A DNA stretch of 64,000 nt from an uncultured Granulosicoccaceae bacterium. Lineage in GTDB: Bacteria > Pseudomonadota > Gammaproteobacteria > Granulosicoccales > Granulosicoccaceae. The stretch spans positions 1 to 64,000 of the forward strand of contig CALJNA010000032.1 of NCBI GenBank assembly GCA_937981955.1, read 5' to 3'. Shown piece after piece: positions 17,141 to 24,400 of the stretch. Under the pieces are notes generated by a model. That model was given only the letters and a program-made list of their open reading frames with translations. It was not told the origin of the DNA and did not search any database. Within the stretch, counting starts at the first letter, position 1, and each line of letters opens with the position of its first letter. The position numbers were made by a program, and so were the translations under genes.

Positions 17141-18004
17141 ATGCAACTGGCAGAGCTGCACACCTTCCTGGCAATAGTTGAATCCGGCAGCCTGGTCCGC
17201 GCGTCCGAGCAATTGCACGTGACCCAGTCAACCGTGACCGCAAGACTGAAATCCCTGGAAAGCGAATTGGGGCAGACGCTGATCAACCGGCGTAAGTCCG
17301 GAGTTTCAATGACGCCTGCTGGTATCAAACTGCATCGCTATGCCGCAACCATTTCCGGTTTGTGGAGCCAGGCCAGGCAGGAAACAGCTGTGGCTGATGG
17401 TCGAAACGATGTGTGTAATCTTGGTTGTCATCCAGATTTATGGTCAGGGTTTGGAGAGCACGTGGTTGATTACATTCGACAAGCTGACCCGAATCTGCGT
17501 TTGTCCGTGTGGGCAGGTAGTCAGGCTGAACTGGTTGACTGGTTTGATGATCGACTGATCGACCTGTCATTAAGTTATTGGCCTGGAACCAATCAACAAC
17601 AGGAAATCGTTTTAACCATTGATGATCAGCTTATTCTGGTTTCCAGTAAAAAGAACAGTCCGATCAAGTTTGATCCCAACTATATCTTTGTTGAGGCAGG
17701 CGAGGAGTTTGGTCGTGACCATGCAGCGGCCTACGCGGATGCCGATACTGCGCGAATTAGTTTTAATTCAGCTCGCTCGGGTTTGGAATATCTATTGAAA
17801 AACGGTGGAAGTGCCTATTTGCCATCACGCATGGTTGCACGTGCATTGGAAACAAAAGCGCTGCATGTTTTAGGTGATGCACCAACATTTTCAAGGCGAG
17901 CATATATGATGGTCAATAGGGAGAGCTCTGGTGATTGGTCATGGCTGGATGCAGATAAAATAGATGTGCACGTTGCGGCACCGAATGCACACTTAAGCAA
18001 CTAA
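17141..18004 (+). CDS. LysR family transcriptional regulator
   Basis: A 287-residue LysR protein. The winged HTH occupies about residues 1-60 (LAELHTFLAIVESGSLVRASEQLHV, then QSTVTARLKSLESELG) and the effector domain follows. The ATG at 17141 gives the usual LysR N-terminus; a TTG at 17117 lies inside the palindrome and is less likely. No clear ribosome site is visible. It is divergent from the monooxygenase/ThDP operon and is its likely activator, with effector unknown. It ends 3 bp from the convergent ABC permease gene. Confidence 0.88.
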   Translation: MQLAELHTFLAIVESGSLVRASEQLHVTQSTVTARLKSLESELGQTLINRRKSGVSMTPAGIKLHRYAATISGLWSQARQETAVADGRNDVCNLGCHPDLWSGFGEHVVDYIRQADPNLRLSVWAGSQAELVDWFDDRLIDLSLSYWPGTNQQQEIVLTIDDQLILVSSKKNSPIKFDPNYIFVEAGEEFGRDHAAAYADADTARISFNSARSGLEYLLKNGGSAYLPSRMVARALETKALHVLGDAPTFSRRAYMMVNRESSGDWSWLDADKIDVHVAAPNAHLSN

Positions 18005-18007
18005 TCG

Positions 18008-20518
18008 CTATTCACTTCGCAGCTGCTGCGCAATGCCAGACCGGCTTAAGCGCCACGCCGGGTATAAACCTGCGAGTATCGCGGCAGTGCATGACAGAAT
18101 GAATGTGGATGAAATGGTTCCATTGGGTATAAAGCTATCCATACTCCAGCCAAATGATCGCAAGTTGATTACGTGAATGAGAATTTTAGCCATTGCCCAT
18201 CCCAGTGGCAGTGCCAGCAGGCCAGCGAGTACACCCATCCATAAGGTTTGACTGGTAATCAGCACAAGCAGTTGTTTGCGCGAGGTGCCGGTTGCTCGCA
18301 ACACGGCGAATTCTCTGGCGCGTTCCAGATTTAAAGCTAGCAGTGCACTGAAAACGCCAACAAAAGCAACGCCAACTGTCAGCCAGCGTAAAACTCGCGT
18401 CACTTCAAAGGTTCTGTCAAAAATTGCCAGCGAGCTTTCGTGGATTTCATTGTTCGCTTGCAAACGAAGTGCTTGATTCTGTGAAGAAACGAGTGACCTT
18501 ATGTCCTGGGTCGCCTGCGATTTATCAGTGCTTTGTTTAAAAATCGCTCCGACTGACGATATGGAACGGTTTTTCCAGTAGGCATTAAACGTATTTCGAT
18601 GCATGGTCATTTGTCCATGACTGGATGCATAGTCGCGAATGACACCGCTGACAGTAAATTCAACATCACCTCTAAGCTCTGTAAACAGGCTGATTGAATT
18701 GCCAACCGACAATCGGTATTTGTTTGCCATTGGTTCGCTTATCAACAAAGCTTTATCACTGATAAATGCTTGCCAGCCAGCCGGCGCATCATTGCTAATA
18801 ATATTTATACCCACAGGCTGATTGTTATGTGGCTCGAGAACCAGCGTGTCGAACTCGCCAATGGAGGTACGAATGTTGGTTTTAAATCCTGTGCTAACGG
18901 AATCAACCTGCTCATGCTGAGAAATTTCCGCGACCAGGGTTTTGTTCAGCACACCGCCGGTTCTGCTGGAGACCGTTGATGGCACGGACACATATACATC
19001 GCTTTTAAGCGTGTTACCCAGCCAGTTATCCACCGATGTTCGAAAGCTGCCAATCATGACATCGACACCGAAGGTGGATGAAACAGCAATGCTTAGCGCC
19101 GCAATCGCCAGACCCGTTCGGCTGATATTACGTTCAATACTGCCAGCCGCCATCGATAAAATTGGACTGATACCGGAAAGAATCTCTTTAAGTGCACGGG
19201 ATGTATAAAAACTGATGCCTGGTAACAGCAATCCATAGCCAACAATGATGAGCATCAACGCTACAAACCCCAGTAATAGCGATTGTGTGTGGGTGGTTGC
19301 CAGCGCCACGCCAAATAACATGATGACTATTCCAATGGATGCCAGCAGCGGTAGCAGTTGTCGCGTTTTTTGTTCAGTGGCTGAGCGCTGATGCGCCTGC
19401 ACCGGATTCGTTCTGGCTGCATCGATAGCGCTAAGCAATGCCGCCAGAACACTGCAACCTACACCAAGTAGTAAGCCACCAAAGAACAACCAGGGAGTAA
19501 ACCAGATTTTCTGCACGTGTAAAACAAAATACAGATCGTTTATTGTCTGAGTGGTAAGTTGAATCAGTTGGTGTGCCAGCAGCAGTCCGAGTAACACGCC
19601 AACAACGGAGCCAACCAGGCTGATTAACACAGCTTCGATTAGTACCGAAGCAAACAGCGACTGGACACTTACTCCAATGGTGCGTTTAACTGCAAACAAC
19701 TCTCGACGTTGCAGCACCGTAAAACTCATGGTGTTATGAATGAGAAATGCCCCGACAAGTAATGAGAGTAAACTCATGGCTGTCAGATTTATTTGAAAAC
19801 CACGTGTCATTGCCAGCATGGTTTGATTTCTGGCTGCAGCGTTACTTAGTTTAAGTGTGGGTGGAAGAAAGTCGCGAATGGCAGTTGCTTCCTGCTTGTT
19901 CGCAATAATGTCGATACGGTCAATGACATTGCCGCGTTTTAGAAGCATTTGAACCAAAGCGATGTCACCAATCAGCATGCCCTCGCTGGCCGCGGGGTTA
20001 GGTGAGTCAAAGCTACCGAGTAGCTTGATATCGGTGGTATCGTTGCCGGTCCGCAACGACAACACATCGCCAGCACTTAAATTCAGGCGCTCACTGGTCA
20101 CGCTACTTAACAATAGTCCTGATGCATCAAGTTTATAGGCATCTGAATTTGCAGACTGGACAAGCACCCGTTGAAAACTAATTTCGGAAAACGGGTCTAC
20201 GCCCAACAGGGAAAACACATTGTTGTCGATCAGCGCATGACCTTCGATAATGGGGGCCGCGAGTATGTGTGGAAACGTTTTTCGAAAACCTGAATAAACT
20301 GTTTGATCAACACCATCGGCTGCAACAATGTGATGTGTCGTTCGACCATAAAGTGACTCAGTTGATAAAGCAAAGGCCCGTTTTGAGCTGCTATTGGTTA
20401 TCCATACAGCGGTTACTATGCAAACGCCGAGTATGATGCCAAGCACTGACAGCACGAGCTGCAAAGGATGTTGCCGGTAAAACGTGACGCTCGATCGCAG
20501 TAATAGTGCGCCTACCAC
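18008..20518 (-). CDS. ABC transporter permease, FtsX/MacB-LolC superfamily
   Basis: An 836-residue permease with two tandem FtsX-type units. Each unit has an outer first helix and a large extracytoplasmic loop, then three helices, giving roughly eight to ten segments overall. The helix near the N-terminus (LVLSVLGIILGVCIVTAVWI) and the C-terminal SCTAAILAGLYPAWRLSRSGIAQQLRSE end, with its PA.R..R motif, are typical. Such proteins do not import; they drive extraction of lipids, lipoproteins or peptides, or send mechanical signals to periplasmic partners. The GTG start overlaps the ATPase gene by 7 bp. No membrane-fusion protein is adjacent. Confidence 0.88.
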   Translation of the reverse strand: MVGALLLRSSVTFYRQHPLQLVLSVLGIILGVCIVTAVWITNSSSKRAFALSTESLYGRTTHHIVAADGVDQTVYSGFRKTFPHILAAPIIEGHALIDNNVFSLLGVDPFSEISFQRVLVQSANSDAYKLDASGLLLSSVTSERLNLSAGDVLSLRTGNDTTDIKLLGSFDSPNPAASEGMLIGDIALVQMLLKRGNVIDRIDIIANKQEATAIRDFLPPTLKLSNAAARNQTMLAMTRGFQINLTAMSLLSLLVGAFLIHNTMSFTVLQRRELFAVKRTIGVSVQSLFASVLIEAVLISLVGSVVGVLLGLLLAHQLIQLTTQTINDLYFVLHVQKIWFTPWLFFGGLLLGVGCSVLAALLSAIDAARTNPVQAHQRSATEQKTRQLLPLLASIGIVIMLFGVALATTHTQSLLLGFVALMLIIVGYGLLLPGISFYTSRALKEILSGISPILSMAAGSIERNISRTGLAIAALSIAVSSTFGVDVMIGSFRTSVDNWLGNTLKSDVYVSVPSTVSSRTGGVLNKTLVAEISQHEQVDSVSTGFKTNIRTSIGEFDTLVLEPHNNQPVGINIISNDAPAGWQAFISDKALLISEPMANKYRLSVGNSISLFTELRGDVEFTVSGVIRDYASSHGQMTMHRNTFNAYWKNRSISSVGAIFKQSTDKSQATQDIRSLVSSQNQALRLQANNEIHESSLAIFDRTFEVTRVLRWLTVGVAFVGVFSALLALNLERAREFAVLRATGTSRKQLLVLITSQTLWMGVLAGLLALPLGWAMAKILIHVINLRSFGWSMDSFIPNGTISSTFILSCTAAILAGLYPAWRLSRSGIAQQLRSE

Positions 20519-21222
20519 GCCAACGAACCATTCAGTTGAGATTCCTCAGCAGTTAAAAGCTTGCCATTGGACATGACTAATATTCGATCAGCGACCTGAG
20601 CGACTTCTAAACTGTGAGTGACCAGTAACAGAGAAGAGCGTTGTTCTTTAACCAGCGCGTCAAGCAGCGAAAGAATATTGCGCCCGCTTTGTGCGTCAAG
20701 ATTGCCGGTGGGTTCGTCTGCCAGAACAATCGCCGGTTTATGGATGAGTGCACGAGCTATGGCAACGCGTTGTTGTTCACCACCTGAGAGCACGTCAGGA
20801 TAATCATCACCCCGGTCTTCGAGCCCGATTGCGTTCAGTAGTGGTTTGAGTGCTTCGGTTCGGCTGCGGGTTGTGTGTCCTGCTAATGCCAGCGGGAGTG
20901 TGATGTTATCGGCAACATTCAGGGTCGGTATCAGATTAAACGCCTGATATATAAAACCGATGTCTGAGCGTCTCAAGGCCGTTCGGTCCGTATCACTCAT
21001 GTGGTTCAGTGTATTGTTTAAAACGCGAACCTTGCCGGATTGGACCGGCTCCAATCCTCCAATAATGTTAAGCAAGGTTGATTTGCCTGAACCGCTGCGA
21101 CCCACAATGGCGACAATGTCACCCATGGACACATCCAGTGACAAATTATCGACAATGAAACGTGGCTTGGAACTTCGATTGTAGGCGTGACTCAAGCCGC
21201 TGATCGATACGGCATCACTCAT
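20512..21222 (-). CDS. ABC transporter ATPase, LolD/MacB type
   Basis: A 236-residue nucleotide-binding subunit. Walker A is GRSGSGKST, the Q-loop lies in [15 protein letters not shown], the signature is LSGGEQQR, and Walker B is [12 protein letters not shown]. The FNLIPTL and GNLDAQSG patterns place it with the LolD/MacB/FtsE group that partners FtsX-like permeases. I prefer the ATG at 21222; an upstream GTG at 21237 would add five residues. It is translationally coupled to the permease and should power it from the cytoplasm. Confidence 0.9.
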   Translation of the reverse strand: MSDAVSISGLSHAYNRSSKPRFIVDNLSLDVSMGDIVAIVGRSGSGKSTLLNIIGGLEPVQSGKVRVLNNTLNHMSDTDRTALRRSDIGFIYQAFNLIPTLNVADNITLPLALAGHTTRSRTEALKPLLNAIGLEDRGDDYPDVLSGGEQQRVAIARALIHKPAIVLADEPTGNLDAQSGRNILSLLDALVKEQRSSLLLVTHSLEVAQVADRILVMSNGKLLTAEESQLNGSLAW

Positions 21223-21289
21223 GCCTGAACACGACACCCGAGGATTGCACTTTGCTTTTCATTAGACTTGTTCTATCGCCAAGGACCGT

Positions 21290-21316
21290 GCGAGAGTGAC
21301 TACCGATCACACTCGC
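21290..21316. terminator. Hairpin downstream of the unknown gene at 21327
   Basis: A 10-bp stem with one mismatch (21290-21299 against 21307-21316) and a 7-nt loop lies 11 bp past the stop codon of the minus-strand gene and ahead of the ABC ATPase gene. No U-run follows, so termination strength is uncertain. Confidence 0.4.
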
Positions 21317-21326
21317 TATTGACCGG

Positions 21327-21782
21327 TTAATTTTCACTTTGACTGAAGCGCTTTAGCGATTCCCATAGCGATGCAGCCCCCGGTTTCCCTATCATTTTTT
21401 CAAAATGCTTCGGGTGCACGTAAGACAGATCGTGCAACGTTTTGGCATGGTAACGCTGAGTCAAGGGCTCAATAGCCTCCTCAGGCACACAGGCACTGAG
21501 TTCGGTGTGAAGGTATTGCTCTCGCCAACCAACCCGGTTGTAGAAAGCCAGTGCCCCTTCGCAGCGTGCTATGGCTATGCCCTGTAACGGTGCAGGCAGA
21601 GATTCGAAAAACGCGCCTGACATGACGCTGGATTCGAAATCAACATTCTGCGTTGTCGACGGCTTGACTCGACCTATGCTGGCGAAAATGTCCTGTTTGA
21701 GTCGGCGCTCAAGTTGCTCAGGCGATGCTGGGTTGATCAATTCTGCGGTTCGTCGAACCGGGTCGATTACCTCTTCTGTCAT
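21327..21782 (-). CDS. Hypothetical protein, 151 residues
   Basis: A soluble, mainly helical protein of 151 residues starting at ATG 21782 (weak AGG six bases upstream). It has no signal peptide or membrane segment. Features include the repeated short patterns RRLKQDIFASIGRVKPS and YVHPKHFEKMIGKPGAASLW, and two tryptophans. I do not recognise the family. It is divergent from cytochrome b561 with just 24 bp between start codons, so their expression may be linked. Longer in-frame readings run into the b561 gene and are unlikely. Confidence 0.6.
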   Translation of the reverse strand: MTEEVIDPVRRTAELINPASPEQLERRLKQDIFASIGRVKPSTTQNVDFESSVMSGAFFESLPAPLQGIAIARCEGALAFYNRVGWREQYLHTELSACVPEEAIEPLTQRYHAKTLHDLSYVHPKHFEKMIGKPGAASLWESLKRFSQSEN

Positions 21783-21806
21783 GGTTGACCTGCTACTCTT
21801 GTCTAC

Positions 21807-22310
21807 ATGAACAATATAACCCGATACGGTGCGTTGCAACGAAGACTGCACTGGGTCGTTGTGGTACTGGTCGGTTCTCAATATGTGCTGCAAGCGCCGA
21901 TGAAAGCGGCGATGTCGTCGCTGCAGGATGATGTGCAGCTTACCGCGCTGGACTTTCTGGTGACAACGCTGCACACCTGGGGAGGGGCTGCCATAGGCGC
22001 CATCATGGTCTATCGTTTGTGGTTACGCTGGCAAAACCCGGTACCAGTCGGTAATGGCAGGTTACACGGATTGGCAGGTGGTGTCGCCAGGGGCATGCAT
22101 TGGGGGTTCTACGCGGTATTGATGTTCATGGTAGCCAGCGGCACGCTCCATTACTATTTTGACCAGCACTGGGTCGCGAGCTGGCATGAGAGGGGCGAGT
22201 GGCTGCTGTTAATCATGATTGCGATACACGGATTGGCGGCCATGTTGCATCACTTCTGGAAAAAAGACGATGTGTTGCGCCAAATGTGGGGAAGCGGGCC
22301 TCAGCACTGA
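21807..22310 (+). CDS. Cytochrome b561 family protein
   Basis: A 167-residue inner-membrane di-haem b cytochrome. Four hydrophobic segments carry candidate haem-ligand histidines H15 (QRRLHWVVV), H56 (TTLHTWGG), H98 (ARGMHWGFY) and H141/H148 (IAIHGLAAMLHH). Bacterial members pass electrons between the quinone pool and periplasmic acceptors or superoxide. The next gene downstream encodes a c-type cytochrome, suggesting a functional pair. No ribosome site is evident before the ATG. Confidence 0.88.
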   Translation: MNNITRYGALQRRLHWVVVVLVGSQYVLQAPMKAAMSSLQDDVQLTALDFLVTTLHTWGGAAIGAIMVYRLWLRWQNPVPVGNGRLHGLAGGVARGMHWGFYAVLMFMVASGTLHYYFDQHWVASWHERGEWLLLIMIAIHGLAAMLHHFWKKDDVLRQMWGSGPQH

Positions 22311-22396
22311 TACAATTGGCGTTTGTATTGTCGGCCCTGCCGACGTGAAGATTTGATTATTTGAAGGCATCTGATGCCAGTCAGGAGAAGACAGTA

Positions 22397-22879
22397 ATGA
22401 GTTCGACCGAAACCAGCGATGCGGGAATGTACAAAATGATGGGGCTTGTCATGTCGGCATTGGTCCTGTTCACGCTGACTTGCATGGTAATGGCGCGTAT
22501 TCTGGGAGCTGATGAACACGATCCCACTGACCAGGTTATGCGCAATGCGCTTATCGACCGCATTGGCCCGGTTGGAAAAATTCGCACAGCCGCTATGGCT
22601 GAGGCGGAGGGTGCTGCACAGCCAGCCGAAACAGTAGCAGTTGCTGAGCTTTCACCAGAAGAGCTTTACAACGGCGGCTGCGCCGCGTGTCACGCTTCAG
22701 GGGTCGCCAACGCACCCAAGTTGGGTGATACCGCAGAATGGGATAAGCGAAATGCTGCCGGGCTGCAGGCGCTGGTTGCCAGCGTGGTCAATGGCAAGGG
22801 TGCCATGCCCGCTCGAGGCGGCAGCAGTTACTCCGATGAAGATATCGAACGGGCGGTCAAGCATCTGACTGGTCTGTAA
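22397..22879 (+). CDS. Cytochrome c5-type monohaem cytochrome
   Basis: A 160-residue periplasmic cytochrome anchored by an N-terminal helix (residues 12-36). The haem site is CAACH at 95-99, and the axial methionine is likely in GAMPARGG. The spacing and VVNGKGAMP pattern match the cytochrome c5/CycB group. An alanine/glutamate-rich linker (65-85) lets the haem domain swing away from the membrane. Start ATG 22397 follows AGGAG. It probably accepts electrons from the bc1 complex or b561 and delivers them to terminal oxidases. Confidence 0.9.
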   Translation: MSSTETSDAGMYKMMGLVMSALVLFTLTCMVMARILGADEHDPTDQVMRNALIDRIGPVGKIRTAAMAEAEGAAQPAETVAVAELSPEELYNGGCAACHASGVANAPKLGDTAEWDKRNAAGLQALVASVVNGKGAMPARGGSSYSDEDIERAVKHLTGL

Positions 22880-22893
22880 ATGCGCTCATCTGA

Positions 22894-22919
22894 CACACGC
22901 CGGTCTGGTCCGGCGTGTG
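22894..22919 (+). terminator. Hairpin after the cytochrome c5 gene
   Basis: A 10-bp perfect GC-rich stem (22894-22903 with 22910-22919, loop TCTGGT) begins 14 bp after the stop codon. No U-run follows, so it may act as an RNA 3' end protector or a weak terminator. The rest of 22920-23136 has no assignable feature. Confidence 0.5.
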
Positions 22920-23136
22920 ACGCGAGCTGCAGCAGCACTTATACAGGGTCTCACTAACCTGCGTTGGCGGGCCTTTCTACTCGATTCAAACCAATCCCTG
23001 TACACAGAGTTTGGCCTATAGCTTGACTGGGCTTCGGTAATATACTGGCCGGCGCTGCTTGTTATTGGGCCTATTCCGCCCCAAGTTTCCTTCACAAACG
23101 TTACAATTCAGTCTCCAAGGGCAGCACACGTTTTTT

Positions 23137-23562
23137 ATGCAGCAACTATTCGAATTTATCGGCAACCATCCGTTGCTTGTAGCCGCGTTCGCAGCGGTAC
23201 TGGGCATGCTTTTGTATACCGAGTATGTGCGTTTCTTTTCTGGCATTCCGGGTTTGTCTCCCTATGCTGCTACCCAGTTGCTTAACGATGGCGAGGCCGT
23301 GTTCATTGATGTCAGGGACGAAAAGGAGTTCAAGACCGGACACATCAAAGGTGCTCGCTCGATGCCAGTTAAGCAACTTGAACAGCAGATGCACGATATT
23401 GAAAAATTCAAAGACAGCGATGTCGTGGTGTATTGCGATAATGGTATGCGAACCTCTCGTGTAACCGGCAAATTAAAGAAACAGGGTTTCACCAAAGTCA
23501 GCACCATAGCTGGTGGTTTGGCGCAATGGGAAAAAGCCAACTTGCCGCTCGTTAACAAATAA
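23137..23562 (+). CDS. Membrane-anchored rhodanese domain protein (YibN-like)
   Basis: A 141-residue protein with one N-terminal transmembrane helix (about 11-28) and a cytoplasmic rhodanese domain. The active cysteine is C100 in YCDNGMRTSR. It sits directly upstream of grxC and secB, the same order as E. coli yibN-grxC-secB. Sulfurtransferase activity is expected, but the physiological acceptor is not known; recent work on YibN links it to membrane protein insertion. I chose ATG 23137 over a longer reading from 23059 because the helix begins there. Confidence 0.88.
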   Translation: MQQLFEFIGNHPLLVAAFAAVLGMLLYTEYVRFFSGIPGLSPYAATQLLNDGEAVFIDVRDEKEFKTGHIKGARSMPVKQLEQQMHDIEKFKDSDVVVYCDNGMRTSRVTGKLKKQGFTKVSTIAGGLAQWEKANLPLVNK

Positions 23563-23618
23563 ACGTATCGGACCGACAGGCTGGTGTAACCAAGTCGAAC
23601 TGGAAAGCGAACGAAAAA

Positions 23619-23894
23619 ATGCCAAAAGAAATTGTGATGTACGAATCAGGGCTTTGTGGTTTTTGCATGGCTGCAAAGCGATTGCTGGAAAAGAAGGGAT
23701 GGCAGTACGAAGCCAGGGTAGTTGATGGTAATCCTGAATTGCGCAGTGAAATGCAAAAACTCTCCGGCAGAACATCGGTACCGCAGATATTTTTCGGTGA
23801 TACACACGTGGGTGGTTTCGACGACATGGCAGAACTGGAAGCAGACGGGGAGCTTGACGCTCTTTACAACGATACCGACGGGCAAACATCTTAA
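23619..23894 (+). CDS. grxC: Glutaredoxin 3 (GrxC type)
   Basis: A 91-residue cytoplasmic thiol-disulfide reductase. The redox motif is CGFC (C13, C16) instead of the usual CPYC. The cis-proline loop TSVPQIFFG and the glutathione-binding GGFDDMAEL are conserved. It reduces mixed disulfides using glutathione. Changing proline to glycine inside CxxC often makes the protein more oxidising or gives it Fe-S binding ability in other glutaredoxins, so its properties may differ from E. coli Grx3. The stop overlaps the secB start (TAATG). Confidence 0.9.
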   Translation: MPKEIVMYESGLCGFCMAAKRLLEKKGWQYEARVVDGNPELRSEMQKLSGRTSVPQIFFGDTHVGGFDDMAELEADGELDALYNDTDGQTS

Positions 23895-24400
23895 TGGCTG
23901 ACAACGACGTAAAAACGACTAACGAGGGTGCAGCAACAGATGCACCGGAACAGATTTTCAAGATTCAGCGCATATATTTAAAAGATGTGTCATACGAATC
24001 GCCACAAACCCCGGGTGTTTTTGCCGGTAGTACCAACTGGCAACCTCAAGTGTCATTGCATCTGAACACGGAAAGCACCAAGCTGGAAAACGATTTGTTT
24101 GAAAGCGTACTTACCGTTACAGCAACCGTTAAGCTTGGTGAAGAAACAGCCTACCTTACCGAGGTAAAGCAGGCCGGTCTGTTTTTGATTAAAGGATTTC
24201 CTGAAGACAGACTTGCGCCCATGTTGGGAAGCTTCTGTCCGAATTTACTGTTCCCGTTTGCAAGAGAAGCAGTTGGCTCACTGGTACAGAAGGGTGGTTT
24301 TCCGCAACTACTGCTCGACCCGGTCAACTTTGATGCGCTGTACGCGCAGCATGTTGAGGCCAATCGACAAAACGCTCCTGCGCCGGATACGCAACAATAA
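23894..24400 (+). CDS. secB: Protein-export chaperone SecB
   Basis: A 168-residue tetrameric chaperone that keeps preproteins unfolded and delivers them to SecA. The family core is clear: FKIQRIYLKDVSYESP, FESVLTVTATVK, QAGLFLIKGFP, LGSFCPNLLFPFAREAV and GGFPQLLLDPVNF. The start is coupled to grxC by a 1-bp overlap. Its last 93 bp lie antisense to the 3' end of the hydrolase gene at 24308-26422, so the acidic/alanine-rich SecB tail is coded over another protein's tail. Confidence 0.95.
   Translation: MADNDVKTTNEGAATDAPEQIFKIQRIYLKDVSYESPQTPGVFAGSTNWQPQVSLHLNTESTKLENDLFESVLTVTATVKLGEETAYLTEVKQAGLFLIKGFPEDRLAPMLGSFCPNLLFPFAREAVGSLVQKGGFPQLLLDPVNFDALYAQHVEANRQNAPAPDTQQ

Noticed and set aside
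23473-23961. 162-codon minus-strand frame across grxC
   Set aside because: Spans the end of the rhodanese gene, grxC and the start of secB, all of which are certain; no domain or start signal.
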